Source of the DNA: Aporhodopirellula aestuarii
Lineage (GTDB): Bacteria; Planctomycetota; Planctomycetia; Pirellulales; Pirellulaceae
DNA: 48,753 nucleotides
Direction: 5' to 3'
Assembly: GCF_023701485.1 (NCBI RefSeq)
Contig: NZ_JAMQBK010000082.1
Location: 1-48,753 of the forward strand
Shown here: in pieces, positions 1-9,379 of the stretch
Layout: each line of letters opens with the position of its first letter
Position numbering within the stretch: position 1 is the stretch's first letter
The notes under the pieces: model-generated
Told to the model about the DNA's origin: nothing
The model's database searches: none
What the model saw: only the letters and a program-made list of their open reading frames with translations
Translations under genes and position numbers: made by a program

Positions 1-1
1 C

Positions 2-289
2 AACAAACGGGACATACCCAAACCACTTCGTCGCTCAACGTACGTGTCTTCCGACCATCTAACCACAGTCGCGGTGCGAGAATTTCTTTACATCACGCTG
101 TATGAAATCCTCCTCGATGCAATGGCTGCCGAGCACGGAATGCGACTGATGGCAACGGAATCCGCGATCGAGTGGATTGAGAGCAGCATGGCCGCAACGT
201 CGCGTCAATTGCTCTCAGCTCGCAGCGAAGCGGGTACGCAAGAATTACTCGATATCGTCGCGGGCGGCCGCAAACGGTTAAATCGATAA
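2..289 (+). CDS. atpG: F-type ATPase gamma subunit, C-terminal part (probably N-ATPase)
   Basis: The frame is open to the left edge, so the 5' part lies outside the window. About 95 residues remain, ending in a long amphipathic helix with the elements RLMATESAIEWIESS and TQELLDIVAG, which match the C-terminal helix of F1 gamma (family pattern: R-M-x-A-M-x-x-A, then I-T-x-E-L-x-E-I-V-x-G). Gamma is the central rotor shaft coupling catalysis to the membrane rotor. The next gene is 235 bp away and is not atpD, which follows gamma in ordinary F-ATPase operons. In the alternative Na+/H+ N-ATPase operons known from Rhodopirellula and others, gamma is the last gene, so this position supports an N-ATPase. 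Family assignment is fairly firm; the N-type call is inference. Confidence 0.7.
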   Translation, partial: NKRDIPKPLRRSTYVSSDHLTTVAVREFLYITLYEILLDAMAAEHGMRLMATESAIEWIESSMAATSRQLLSARSEAGTQELLDIVAGGRKRLNR

Positions 290-524
290 CGTTCTTCCAA
301 CGCGTTTGCACTTAAAACCGAATTGCGTCGATTTCGCTCACGCCGGAGCTTGTTGCGTCGCGCCGCAGATTGAAGCGACCGCATCCAGGATCTCGAAAAA
401 GAATCCTCGCGATTCCCGTTCTTCTCGACACGTGATGTATCGCGTCGGTTAGAATCCATCCCAGGACTTCGCACGTCTTCCCCGCCTGCCCCCCCAACGC
501 AAATCTCTCCGCCCATCGATTGCC

Positions 525-2615
525 ATGCGAATGATGCAGCATGCTATCCGTTTGATGCCGAACCTCAATCGTGCGGTCGCGTTAATCGCCTTTATGATTC
601 TTTGCGTCCGTTGCGACACCATCCTCGCGACGGAGCAAGACGGAAACGACTCGCAAATCATTGCGACTTTGCGAGCACACTGTGTCAAATGCCACGGCGC
701 AAATGATGAACTCGAAGGCGACGTGGATCTGTTGAGGCTGGACGAGGACTCGCTGCGCGCAGACGTGGAGCTAATTCAAAGCCTCATCGATGTGCTTGAA
801 TTGGAAGAAATGCCACCGGAAGATGAACCGGCTTTGAATCCGCAACTTCGTACGTCGCTCGTCGCCGAACTCAACGCAATCATGCACGAGGCGATCGCAA
901 AAGAGACGATATTTGCTCGCACGCCGGTCCGCCGGATGAATCGATTTCAATACAATAACGCGGTCATCGATCTTTTTGATCTTCAGTGCACCGTGTTCAC
1001 GCTGCCCGAGCGGATGATGCGTGAACACGGAAACTACTTTCAACCGGCAACGGGCAAAATGCCCGATCATGTGATCGTCGGTAGCAGACCGTTGGGTAAA
1101 TCTCAATTGATTGAGCGTCGTTTGGCAGGCGTCGCGGCGTTTCCGCAGGACCTTCGTGCAGAACACGGCTTCGACAATCGCGGCGATCATCTTTCGATGT
1201 CTCCCTTATTAATGGAGGCGTTCTTGGGTCTTGGTGAATCGGTAACCCAGAGCCCAGACTTCAACGCGACCAATGTGGGGATATGGGACAAATTCTTCGC
1301 GACACCAGACTCAGAGAACGATTCACGCGGGGAGATCCGCGCGCGACTCGAACCGTTTTTGTCCAAAGCGTTTCGCCGTCCGATCGACGCGACAACTCTC
1401 AATCGCTACACCTCGTTTGCACTGCAAGAACTTGTCCGCGGAACTGATTTCACCGAGGTGATGAAATCCATTGCTGGCGCAGCCATCGCTTCGCCGCGAT
1501 TTCTCTATCTGTACGACCAGGCGTCGAGCAGTGATACCGCAGAGACCATCAACGACATCGAACTCGCATCACGAATGTCATTCTTTCTATGGGGCAGTCT
1601 TCCCGATGAAACACTGCTAAATCTCGCAGCCAAAGGAGAGCTGCATCACGAAGACGTAATGAACGATCAAATCGGTCGCATGCTCCAAGATCGAAAACTT
1701 AAACGGTTTTGCGATAGCTTTCCCGCTCAGTGGCTGCAACTCGAGAGGATCGTCTCATCGGTTCCGAACCCGGACAAGTATCACAAGTTCTATTTCGCGA
1801 AGTTTCGAGTCAGCATGCACATGATGCTCGAACCGCTCTTGCTCTTCGAGACGGTGCTCATCGAGGACCTGCCGATCACCCAACTCATTGACTCCGATTT
1901 TGCGTACCGTTCTTCAGTGTTGCAGTCGGGTTACGGAGAATTGGCGAGCGGTGAGAAAGTTGATTCCGAGGGATCGAACAATCCCGCTCAATTACGTTTT
2001 TACCGAGTCCCGGTTTCAGATCGTCGCGTCGGAGGCGTGATCACCAATGCGGCGGTCATGACCATGACGTCCGGTCCCGATCGGACGCAGCCGATTACGC
2101 GTGGTGCGTGGATCGCAACCGTGATTTTCAACAATCCCCCCGATCCGCCACCGGCAAATGTGCCGTCGCTTGACGAAAAGCCTACCGAGGGCGAAGAACA
2201 TCTCACCCTCCGCGAGCGTCTCGCGATTCATCGACAACGGGCCGATTGCAAAGGTTGTCATGAACAGATCGACCCGCTCGGCTTTGCACTCGAAAATTTT
2301 GATCCGGTCGGTGTCTGGCGCGATCAATACGCCAATGGACGCAAAGTGGATATGGCCGGAACGCTGTTTCGCAAGCACGGGTTTAACAACGTTGTCGAAT
2401 TTAAAGATGCGATCTTGACGGAAAAGGATCGATTCACGAGAGGCTTGGCCGGACACCTCTTGTCCTTCGCCCTCGCTCGAGAACTGACCGCTGCGGATCG
2501 TCCCGCTCTCGATAAGATTGCGGAAGCAACGGCCGCGGACGGCTACAAGATGCAGACGCTGCTGAAACAAGTCATGATGAGTGAACCGTTTCTGAGCAAG
2601 ACCAGCCCGAAATAG
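525..2615 (+). CDS. DUF1592/DUF1588 planctomycete cytochrome-c domain protein
   Basis: Secreted protein of 696 residues with the domain order usual for this planctomycete family. A hydrophobic leader (residues 17-30) is followed by a first haem motif CVKCH (53-57), a DUF1587-like segment (RRMNRFQYNNAVIDLF), a DUF1592-like centre (RMSFFLWGSLPDE), and a DUF1588-like part with a second haem motif CKGCH at 575-579 followed by DPLGFALENFDPVG. A DUF1585-like C-terminus (LLSFALARELTAADR) closes the protein. The family is thought to act in extracytoplasmic redox chemistry, but its substrate is unknown. The DUF1552 gene begins 43 bp downstream, the usual pairing, so both are probably one operon. ATG codons at 531 and 534 are possible alternative starts; I see no clear ribosome binding site for any of them. 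Confidence 0.92.
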   Translation: MRMMQHAIRLMPNLNRAVALIAFMILCVRCDTILATEQDGNDSQIIATLRAHCVKCHGANDELEGDVDLLRLDEDSLRADVELIQSLIDVLELEEMPPEDEPALNPQLRTSLVAELNAIMHEAIAKETIFARTPVRRMNRFQYNNAVIDLFDLQCTVFTLPERMMREHGNYFQPATGKMPDHVIVGSRPLGKSQLIERRLAGVAAFPQDLRAEHGFDNRGDHLSMSPLLMEAFLGLGESVTQSPDFNATNVGIWDKFFATPDSENDSRGEIRARLEPFLSKAFRRPIDATTLNRYTSFALQELVRGTDFTEVMKSIAGAAIASPRFLYLYDQASSSDTAETINDIELASRMSFFLWGSLPDETLLNLAAKGELHHEDVMNDQIGRMLQDRKLKRFCDSFPAQWLQLERIVSSVPNPDKYHKFYFAKFRVSMHMMLEPLLLFETVLIEDLPITQLIDSDFAYRSSVLQSGYGELASGEKVDSEGSNNPAQLRFYRVPVSDRRVGGVITNAAVMTMTSGPDRTQPITRGAWIATVIFNNPPDPPPANVPSLDEKPTEGEEHLTLRERLAIHRQRADCKGCHEQIDPLGFALENFDPVGVWRDQYANGRKVDMAGTLFRKHGFNNVVEFKDAILTEKDRFTRGLAGHLLSFALARELTAADRPALDKIAEATAADGYKMQTLLKQVMMSEPFLSKTSPK

Positions 2616-2658
2616 CCCGCCGAATCACGGTAGCTCCATAGTCTCAAAGGATGAAAGC

Positions 2659-4011
2659 ATGAAGTCCATCACACGACGCAGTTTGCTCAAGGGCGTTGGC
2701 GGTGCCGTGATGGCATTACCGTGGATGGAGAGCAACGCGATTGCAGGATCGACGACGCCGGTCGCCAAACGAATGGTGCATTTCTATGTTCCGATCGGTG
2801 TCGTACGTCGTGGCTTTTTCCCGGGGGAAGCATCCGATGTGATTCCGAAAGGCAATCTCGGTAACGTGATGCGGTCGTTGGGAAAACAGGACCCGTTCTA
2901 CAGCGTCAAAATCCTCGACGAGCTGACGCCGACGCTGCAGCCGCTCGATCCGTTCAAAAACAAGATCAACCTGATCACCGGGATGGATCGGACGTTCCAG
3001 CAAGGAACCGACGTGCACGCACAATGTGCATCGTGCTACCTCAGCAGCGCGCCGCCATTCACGATTAAGGGAACAGCGTGGCCGCTCGATCGGACACTCG
3101 ATCACTTGGTTGCGGACCATGTTGGCGATTCGACACCGTTCCGAACGCTCGAATTCAGCTGCAACAGTCATCGCGACAACAAAGAGTCGATCTATTTTGA
3201 CAATATTTCTTGGTACGGAACCGGCCACCTCGCGCCGTCGATTCGTGATCCGCGAAAGATGTATCAACGGCTGTTCTCATCGAATGAAGTCAATCGTTAT
3301 CGCGACATCACGGACTTGGTGCTCGAAGACGCCAATTCGTTAAAGCAGGAATTGGGCTATGCCGACCAGCAAAAGTTCACGGAATACTTTGATTCGATCC
3401 GAGCAATCGAACGGCAGATGGACCGACTCGAAAAAATGAAGGGCGAACTCGCCAAAGTCTCGTTCGAAGAGCCCACGGAAGCTCACCTGCCGCGAGGTGA
3501 ATACATTCGACTGATGGCGGATTTGATGGTTGTCGCCTTGCAGTCGGGCTTGACCAACGTAGCGACGTTCATGGTCGGCCCCGAGCGATGGGACACGCCG
3601 TTTCTGTTTGAGAGTTTGTTTGACGAACCTCGCAGCCATCACCAAATGTCACACAACCAGACCAAGATGATTGATGATCTGTTGAAGGTTGATCGCTTCC
3701 ACATGGAACAGTTTGCGTATTTGATCGATCGGATGGACCGAGTTGAGCAATCCGACGGCACATCGCTGCTCGATAACACGCTCATGACGTACGGTTCCGG
3801 TCTCGGAGACGGTTCAACACACCAATACAATGACCTGCCGATCATTGTTGCCGGAGGCGGCGAGCAGGTGCAATCAGGTCAACACATCAACATGCCCGAG
3901 GGCACGCCGCTGGCGAATCTCTGGCTGACCCAAGCCCGCATGATGGGATTGCCGATGCCGCGGTTTGCCGACTCCACCGGTACGATCGACCAACTCTTGG
4001 CAGAACGCTGA
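2659..4011 (+). CDS. DUF1552 protein with Tat signal
   Basis: The 450-residue protein begins with a twin-arginine leader (TRRSLLKG, then a short hydrophobic stretch to about residue 30), so it should be exported folded by the Tat system. The body matches DUF1552, a family related to DUF1501-type and sulfatase-fold proteins and almost always encoded next to a DUF1592 cytochrome-type gene, as here. Typical late elements are SHHQMSHN, a long helix with MEQFAYLIDRMD, and TLMTYGSGLGDGSTHQYNDLPIIVAG. An AAGGA sequence about 7 nt before the ATG supports the start. The biochemical role is unknown; the constant pairing suggests the two proteins act together in the periplasm. Confidence 0.92.
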   Translation: MKSITRRSLLKGVGGAVMALPWMESNAIAGSTTPVAKRMVHFYVPIGVVRRGFFPGEASDVIPKGNLGNVMRSLGKQDPFYSVKILDELTPTLQPLDPFKNKINLITGMDRTFQQGTDVHAQCASCYLSSAPPFTIKGTAWPLDRTLDHLVADHVGDSTPFRTLEFSCNSHRDNKESIYFDNISWYGTGHLAPSIRDPRKMYQRLFSSNEVNRYRDITDLVLEDANSLKQELGYADQQKFTEYFDSIRAIERQMDRLEKMKGELAKVSFEEPTEAHLPRGEYIRLMADLMVVALQSGLTNVATFMVGPERWDTPFLFESLFDEPRSHHQMSHNQTKMIDDLLKVDRFHMEQFAYLIDRMDRVEQSDGTSLLDNTLMTYGSGLGDGSTHQYNDLPIIVAGGGEQVQSGQHINMPEGTPLANLWLTQARMMGLPMPRFADSTGTIDQLLAER

Positions 4012-4216
4012 GCCGCCTTACGACCAGCATCGATCTCTCGTTGGACCAAAACGATCTCTTGGCACAGGCGAAAGCTAGATCCACCGCGCCGCCTCATTAT
4101 CGAAGCTTCGACGGCGTTCCCGAATACATTGCTGATTCATGCTGGGGACGACTCTCCCGGAGGCACGGAGGTTTGGTGTGTGTCAGATTCCTTTTTGAGC
4201 AACGTTTTCCGAACCG

Positions 4217-5878
4217 TTATTTCGCATCCTTCGCTTTCCCGGCGCGAGATTTTGGGATCGGCTTCGGATACACGCCCGCGTGTTGAGACCACTGTTCCCA
4301 CCTAACGGCCATTTCGCCGGTTTTCTCGGGCATCGACGACGCGAGATTATTGGTTTCGGTGCGATCGGACTCCATGTCGTACAGTTCCCACTTGGTCCCA
4401 TCCACACCACGCGGTCCCGCGACACCGCGTCCGACCAACTTCCATTTGCCGTCTCGCAAAAAAGCGTTCTGTTCATGTTCGATGCAGATCGGTTGTTGGC
4501 GGGCGAGCGGTTCGCCGTGAAAGGCAGGCCGAAGTGAAATGCCATCAAGAGGTGGAATCGTTTGGCCGGCACGTTCGCTCGGGTAATTCGCGCCGGCGAC
4601 GTCCAACAACGTCGGCATCACATCAATCAACTGTGCCGGCGACCGATACCAATCTGAATTCGGTTGAATCGTTGCAGGCCAATGCATGAAGAAGGGAGAC
4701 GCGGTGCCGCCTTCGTGAGCGAAGTGTTTGTAGAGTCGGAAGGGAGTGCTCGACGCGTTGGCCCACGCCTCACCGTAAGAATTCCCTGTCTCAAGGTTAC
4801 GTTTTGCGAGGTCTCGAAACTCCCCCCGTCCCAACATCCCTCCTTCCGCACACGCACCGTTGTCGGAGAGGAACAGAATCAGCGTATGCTCGAACGTGCC
4901 TGATGACTGAAGCGAAGCAACCAGTTTGCCGATGTTCTGGTCGACTCGGTCGATCATCGCCGCGTAGACCGCCATCTTCAAATCCATCTCGTCGCGTTTC
5001 TCTTCCGAGAGCGACTCCCATTCTGGAATGCCCTTTGTCGGCTGGGACAGTGGCCATTGTTCATCCACCAGCCCCAGTTCGATTTGCCGCTGATAGCGAT
5101 TTCGCCGCAACGCATCCCATCCGTCACGGTACGTGCCACGATATTTCGCGATGTCATCCTCGAACGCTTGCAACGGCCAATGCGGAGCGGTGTAAGCCAG
5201 ATACAAGAAATACGGTTGATCGGGCGATTCGCTGCGATGTTCGTTGATAAATCGGATCGCGTGATCGGTGAAGGCATCGGTTGTGTAAAAATGTTCGTCC
5301 GTGGTGGATTCCGGCGATTCAATCGAGATGTTGCCACTGGTCATTCCTCGCGGATGCACGGGAGTGAAGAAACGTGTTGCCCCCGCGAGCGACCCGTAAA
5401 ACTTTTCAAACCCACGCTGCATCGGAAAGAGGCTGCGGTCGTGCATTCCCAAGTGCCATTTTCCGGCCATCATCGTGGCGTAACCACTCGGCGCGAGTGC
5501 CTCGGCGATCGTGACGCATTTCTGGTTAAGAAACCCCTGATAGTTCTCGGGCCGATCTCCCGGTTGTTTGCCAGGGGACAACGTCATGTGGCCGATCCCG
5601 GTTTGATGTGGATGCAGTCCCGTCAGTAAGGTCGCGCGTGTTGGGCAGCATCGACCACTGTTGTAAAACTGGTCAAACCGTACACCGCCCGCCGCGAGCC
5701 GGTCGATGTTTGGGGTTTCTATTTCGCTCCCGTAACAACCGAGATCAGAGAACCCCATATCGTCAACCATGATCAAGATGATGTTGGGGCGTTCGGCGGC
5801 ATCAAGCCCGACCGGTGTCATCAGGGACGAGACGGTTGAAACGATCACCATCGAAAGAAGACGTGTTATGTATTTCAT
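4217..5878 (-). CDS. Arylsulfatase-family sulfatase, secreted
   Basis: Secreted type I sulfatase of 553 residues. After a signal peptide (about residues 1-28) comes NIILIMVDDMGFSDLGCYG, whose Asp pair binds the catalytic calcium. The formylglycine signature C-x-P-x-R is CCPTR at residues 77-81, so Cys77 should be converted to formylglycine by an anaerobic or FGE-type maturase not present in this window. Further family elements are GKWHLG, TAPHWPLQ and LSDNGACAEGG. Such enzymes remove sulfate esters from polysaccharides or aryl sulfates, and planctomycetes carry large numbers for algal polysaccharides. The gene converges on the DUF1552 gene, leaving 205 bp in which I see no clear terminator. 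The exact substrate cannot be read from the sequence. Confidence 0.93.
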   Translation of the reverse strand: MKYITRLLSMVIVSTVSSLMTPVGLDAAERPNIILIMVDDMGFSDLGCYGSEIETPNIDRLAAGGVRFDQFYNSGRCCPTRATLLTGLHPHQTGIGHMTLSPGKQPGDRPENYQGFLNQKCVTIAEALAPSGYATMMAGKWHLGMHDRSLFPMQRGFEKFYGSLAGATRFFTPVHPRGMTSGNISIESPESTTDEHFYTTDAFTDHAIRFINEHRSESPDQPYFLYLAYTAPHWPLQAFEDDIAKYRGTYRDGWDALRRNRYQRQIELGLVDEQWPLSQPTKGIPEWESLSEEKRDEMDLKMAVYAAMIDRVDQNIGKLVASLQSSGTFEHTLILFLSDNGACAEGGMLGRGEFRDLAKRNLETGNSYGEAWANASSTPFRLYKHFAHEGGTASPFFMHWPATIQPNSDWYRSPAQLIDVMPTLLDVAGANYPSERAGQTIPPLDGISLRPAFHGEPLARQQPICIEHEQNAFLRDGKWKLVGRGVAGPRGVDGTKWELYDMESDRTETNNLASSMPEKTGEMAVRWEQWSQHAGVYPKPIPKSRAGKAKDAK

Positions 5879-6259
5879 GGATCACGTGCCTGCGTTGAGG
5901 TAGGTGGGGAAGGGAGGCGAACGCAACGAATTTTGTTTGGGTTGACAATGATACTGCAACGGATCGTCGTGCGTTCGCGTTTTTGCTACCGCTTTCTTTT
6001 ACAACACCGATTGAAGCCAGGACCGTAAACACTCATCCGCGACGTTTAGACGCATTTCCTTGGCACGTGCATTGCCCTTCACCGGTGGTGTTGCCGCTGG
6101 AAGGTTTATTTTCGCTATAAAGGTGGCCTGCCATCGTATTTTGGACAGATGCTGGTGTGACATGGTCCGCCAAACCGCACGCATTGCAAGTGTGCAACCG
6201 CCACGTGTGTGGTCCACGTCGATCGATGACCGAGTTCCTGATACGCCAAAGGACACAAC
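5879..6259. other. Divergent intergenic region, sulfatase / metal ATPase
   Basis: This 381-bp gap separates two genes read outward. It must hold the sulfatase promoter, which I could not place, and it contains a strong sigma-54 promoter match reading toward the ATPase (listed separately). The open frames in it have no credible start or protein-like composition. Confidence 0.6.
6061..6076 (+). promoter_or_regulatory. Sigma-54 (RpoN) -24/-12 promoter for the metal ATPase
   Basis: The bases TGGCACGTGCATTGCC match the sigma-54 consensus TGGCACG-N4-TTGC at all 11 defined positions, with the invariant GG at 6062-6063 and GC at 6074-6075 at the required spacing. Transcription would start near 6087, giving a leader of about 170 nt before the TTG start of the ATPase at 6260. 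By simple base counting, an 11/11 match is expected about 0.02 times on both strands of a window this size. A sigma-54 activator is encoded at 20255-21505, though nothing links it to this site directly. Confidence 0.7.
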
Positions 6260-8146
6260 TTGTCAGCTAGCACCACGTCGGTGGATCCACCGCAATCCTG
6301 GACGTCTCGTGAAATGTTGATCGCGTTCTTCGCCATCGGCATGATCACGCTTCACCTCGTGTTGAGATTCGGAACCGAGACGTCGGAAACAATTTGGAAT
6401 TTGCCTTTATTGGCAGTCCTTACCTTTGGCGGAATCCCGCTGGTGTGGGACCTTTTGCAAAAGATGTTTCGTCGGGAATTCGGCTCGGATCTCCTGGCGG
6501 GCATCTCGATCGTCGTGTCAGCCATCCTCGACGAGTATTTGGCGGGTGCGTTGGTCGTCTTGATGTTGTCTGGCGGTGAGGCTTTGGAAGCGTTCGCGGT
6601 CAGCAATGCGTCGTCGGTACTGCGCGCGTTGAGCAAAAGGATGCCGTCGCTGGCACACCGAAGAGTTGATTCAGTCGTCACGGACGTTCCACTCAAGGAG
6701 ATCGCAATCGGAGATCTCGTCGCAGTATTCCCGCACGAAACATGCCCGGTCGATGGAACCGTGATCGAAGGACATGGGGTAATGGATGAGTCCTACCTCA
6801 CGGGCGAACCTTACCTAATTTCAAAAGCTCCCGGAGCTTCGGTGCTTTCCGGAGCCATCAACGGCGAATCCGCGTTGATTGTTAAGACCGACAAACTCGC
6901 CATCGATTCGCGTTACGCAAAGATCATGGAGGTGATGCGGAGTTCGGAACAACAAAAGCCCAAGATGCGGCGAATGGCGGACAAACTAGGCGCCTGGTAC
7001 ACACCATTGGCCGTCGGAATCGGATTAGCTGCGTGGTTGGCGTCTGGAGATCCGGTGCGATTCTTGGCGGTGATGGTTGTTGCGACGCCTTGCCCTCTAC
7101 TAATTGCGATCCCGGTTGCGATCATCGGTTCGATATCTCTCGCCGCACGGCGTGCCATCATCGTGCGTGACCCCATTTCGCTGGAGACCGCGGACACATG
7201 CCGGACTCTTATCTTTGATAAGACCGGGACGCTCACGTACGGCGAACCAAACTTGATCGCACAACTTAACGTTGACGAAGCACGAGCGGCCGAAGTGTTG
7301 TCGTACGCGAGCAGTCTGGAACGGTATTCCAAACACCCGCTCTCGCAAGCGATCATGGTCGCGGCGAAGAAAGCGAACTCGGTCGAGCACGCCGTTTCCG
7401 AAGTGAGTGAACCACCGGGACAAGGTTTGACAGGGAATGTCAACGGTCACAAAGTTGAAGTGACCAGCCGCAAAAAAGTGTTGGCACGACAGCCTTCGCT
7501 CGACGATCTCTTGCCACCTCAGGCCGGAGGGCTCGAATGCGTCATCATGGTCGACGATCAATACGCAGCAACCTTTCGTTTTCGCGACACGCCACGCACC
7601 GACGGGGCCTCGTTCATTCGCCACCTCAAGCCACGACATAAGATCAGCCGCACGATGCTGGTCTCCGGCGACCGTGAATCGGAAGTCGCGTACCTCGCCG
7701 AACAGGTTGGCATTCGTGAGGTCTATGCCAGTCAAAGTCCCGAGCAAAAATTGAGAATCGTCAACGAGGAGACCGCGAAAGCAAACACTATCTTTGTGGG
7801 GGACGGAATCAACGATGCCCCCGCATTGATGGCGGCTACGGTCGGAGTTGCCTTTGGTCAAAACAGTGATGTCACGACTGAGGCAGCCGATATCGTCGTT
7901 ATGGACAGTTCCCTGCAGAAGATCGATGAGTTCTTACACATCAGCCGACGAATGCGACGCATCGCACTGCAAAGTGCGATTGGTGGAATGGTATTAAGCG
8001 TGGTTGGGATGGCGTTCGCTTCGGCAGGATACTTGCCACCGGTCGCCGGCGCGATTTGTCAAGAAGTGATTGACGTCGTCGCCGTTCTTAACGCACTGCG
8101 AGTTGCGATACCGCCCCGTACGTTGATCGATTTCGAAAAAGAATAG
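6260..8146 (+). CDS. P1B-type heavy-metal translocating ATPase (TPCP motif)
   Basis: Membrane ATPase of 628 residues that should export a transition-metal ion. Visible motifs are TGEP in the actuator domain (181-184), TPCP in the metal-binding transmembrane helix (276-279), the phosphorylation motif DKTGT (Asp320), the P1B-specific HP (359-360) and GDGINDAP (514-521). There is no N-terminal HMA metal-binding domain; the protein goes straight into membrane segments. TPCP in place of CPC or SPC sets it apart from ordinary Cu, Zn/Cd or Co pumps. As I recall, TPC is described for P1B-5 (Ni/Fe-type) pumps, but their C-terminal haemerythrin domain is absent here. The start is TTG: an in-frame stop lies at 6239-6241, and AAAGGA sits about 7 nt before the TTG. 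A sigma-54 promoter lies upstream. Confidence 0.9.
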   Translation: MSASTTSVDPPQSWTSREMLIAFFAIGMITLHLVLRFGTETSETIWNLPLLAVLTFGGIPLVWDLLQKMFRREFGSDLLAGISIVVSAILDEYLAGALVVLMLSGGEALEAFAVSNASSVLRALSKRMPSLAHRRVDSVVTDVPLKEIAIGDLVAVFPHETCPVDGTVIEGHGVMDESYLTGEPYLISKAPGASVLSGAINGESALIVKTDKLAIDSRYAKIMEVMRSSEQQKPKMRRMADKLGAWYTPLAVGIGLAAWLASGDPVRFLAVMVVATPCPLLIAIPVAIIGSISLAARRAIIVRDPISLETADTCRTLIFDKTGTLTYGEPNLIAQLNVDEARAAEVLSYASSLERYSKHPLSQAIMVAAKKANSVEHAVSEVSEPPGQGLTGNVNGHKVEVTSRKKVLARQPSLDDLLPPQAGGLECVIMVDDQYAATFRFRDTPRTDGASFIRHLKPRHKISRTMLVSGDRESEVAYLAEQVGIREVYASQSPEQKLRIVNEETAKANTIFVGDGINDAPALMAATVGVAFGQNSDVTTEAADIVVMDSSLQKIDEFLHISRRMRRIALQSAIGGMVLSVVGMAFASAGYLPPVAGAICQEVIDVVAVLNALRVAIPPRTLIDFEKE

Positions 8147-8542
8147 CCATCTCGAGACAATCTGAAACCGCGTGATACCACTGAGGGCTCCATCGCGTGA
8201 TAAATAATTCTTGCCGGAATTTGACCGTAACATAAATGTCGATCGTGCCGGGGTGAGTCAATTGGCAAGTCAGTTGCACTTTTCGCTCGTATCGCGTAAT
8301 CGCCTATTCGTCTGTCTATTCGAGACGAAACAGCATGACAGCCATCAATCAATGTGGCGTGTGGTAAGCGAAACCGACGCCTAAACAAGCGACCGGGCAA
8401 CGTGAAAAGTGACGCTGTTCAGCTTGAGCCCCCGGCCTGCCTAGTAGATGGCACCCACTCAGAAACGGCTGGTGCGAAACCACTTTATCTTTCCCGCAAC
8501 CGCCCAGATCGCCACACGAGCACAGCTATCGGCGTTACCCAA
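8147..8542. other. Convergent intergenic region, metal ATPase / pstB
   Basis: This 396-bp gap lies between the 3' ends of two convergent genes. I find no credible protein-coding frame and no textbook terminator. A sigma-54-like promoter at 8263 reads rightward into it. Near the predicted start region is a weak 6-bp hairpin (TCGTCT / AGACGA, about 8308-8329), followed by a 10-codon ATG frame beginning near 8336. A small RNA is possible but unproven. Confidence 0.4.
8263..8278 (+). promoter_or_regulatory. Sigma-54-like promoter with no obvious gene
   Basis: TGGCAAGTCAGTTGCA matches the sigma-54 consensus at 10 of 11 defined positions, with GG and GC correctly spaced and the preferred A after TTGC. 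It lies 117 bp after the metal ATPase stop and reads toward the 3' end of pstB, which is on the other strand. A one-mismatch match could occur about once by chance in a window this size, so confidence is moderate. The non-coding location and the stronger site before the same ATPase gene make it more believable. Confidence 0.4.
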
Positions 8543-9373
8543 TTAGCTAAACTCGCCTCGGATGTATTGCTTGGTGTATTCTTCCTTGGGATCTTCAAAT
8601 AATTGCCCTGTGTCTTCATACTCGACGAGATACCCGGTGCGACCGCCGTCGCTGGTGTCGACATACATGAACGCCGTTTTATCTGCGACCCGTTGAGCTT
8701 GTTGCAGGTTGTGAGTCACGACCGCGATCGTGTATTTCTCCTTCAGTTCTGTCATCAACTCTTCAATGCGACGAGTTGCGATCGGGTCGAGAGCCGAACA
8801 GGGCTCATCCATCAACAGAACAGTAGGCTCCGTAGCAATCGCACGGGCGATACACAGTCGCTGTTGCTGGCCACCGGATAGCGACAAGCCGCTGTTTTTC
8901 AGTTTGTCTTTCACCTCGTCCCAAAGTGCCGCGCCACGCAGCGCACTCTCGACACGTTCTGGAATGTCGTCTTTGACGCGGTTCAACCTCAAACCAAACG
9001 CAACGTTGTTGTAGATACTCATCGCGAACGGGTTCGGTTGCTGAAACACCATGCCGATATAGCGACGTACCGCCACCGGGTCAACGTTGCGATGATAAAT
9101 GTCCTTGCCACGGAAATGTACGTGGCCATCGAAACGAAATCCACGAACGAGATCGTTCATGCGATTGAGGCACCGTAGTGCCGTGCTCTTTCCACAGCCC
9201 GAAGGACCGATAAACGCCGTTACTTGGCCTTCCTCGACCGGGATGTGGCTATCACGTACCGCTCGAAATTTTCCGTAGTAAAGATTGCGGATTTTGCAAT
9301 CGATGACGACGTTTTTTCCATTCGTATTCGGCTCGGCGACAATGCTGCTGTCAAGCGTATTGGTCATAATCAT
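8543..9373 (-). CDS. pstB: Phosphate ABC transporter ATP-binding protein PstB
   Basis: Cytoplasmic ATPase of the high-affinity phosphate importer, 276 residues, a normal length. The Walker A motif GPSGCGKST is at 56-64, the ABC signature LSGGQQQRL at 165-173 and Walker B VLLMDE at 185-190, followed by the PstB-typical [10 protein letters not shown]. The H-loop region [14 protein letters not shown] and the C-terminal FxxPKxxxTxxYI element also fit. It is the last gene of pstS-pstC-pstA-pstB, 6 bp after pstA. An alternative ATG lies two codons in. No phoU gene follows, although phoU often closes such operons. Confidence 0.97.
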   Translation of the reverse strand: MIMTNTLDSSIVAEPNTNGKNVVIDCKIRNLYYGKFRAVRDSHIPVEEGQVTAFIGPSGCGKSTALRCLNRMNDLVRGFRFDGHVHFRGKDIYHRNVDPVAVRRYIGMVFQQPNPFAMSIYNNVAFGLRLNRVKDDIPERVESALRGAALWDEVKDKLKNSGLSLSGGQQQRLCIARAIATEPTVLLMDEPCSALDPIATRRIEELMTELKEKYTIAVVTHNLQQAQRVADKTAFMYVDTSDGGRTGYLVEYEDTGQLFEDPKEEYTKQYIRGEFS

Positions 9374-9379
9374 CGTGTA

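Noticed and set aside
2016..2570. A 184-codon minus-strand frame inside the DUF1592 gene.
   Set aside because: Antisense shadow of a well-conserved coding region in high-GC DNA.
5057..5629. A 190-codon plus-strand frame inside the sulfatase gene.
   Set aside because: It lies wholly antisense to a clear sulfatase and has no family features.
8022..8037. A minus-strand sigma-54-like site near the end of the metal ATPase gene.
   Set aside because: It is inside coding sequence, has mismatches, and points antisense into the ATPase.
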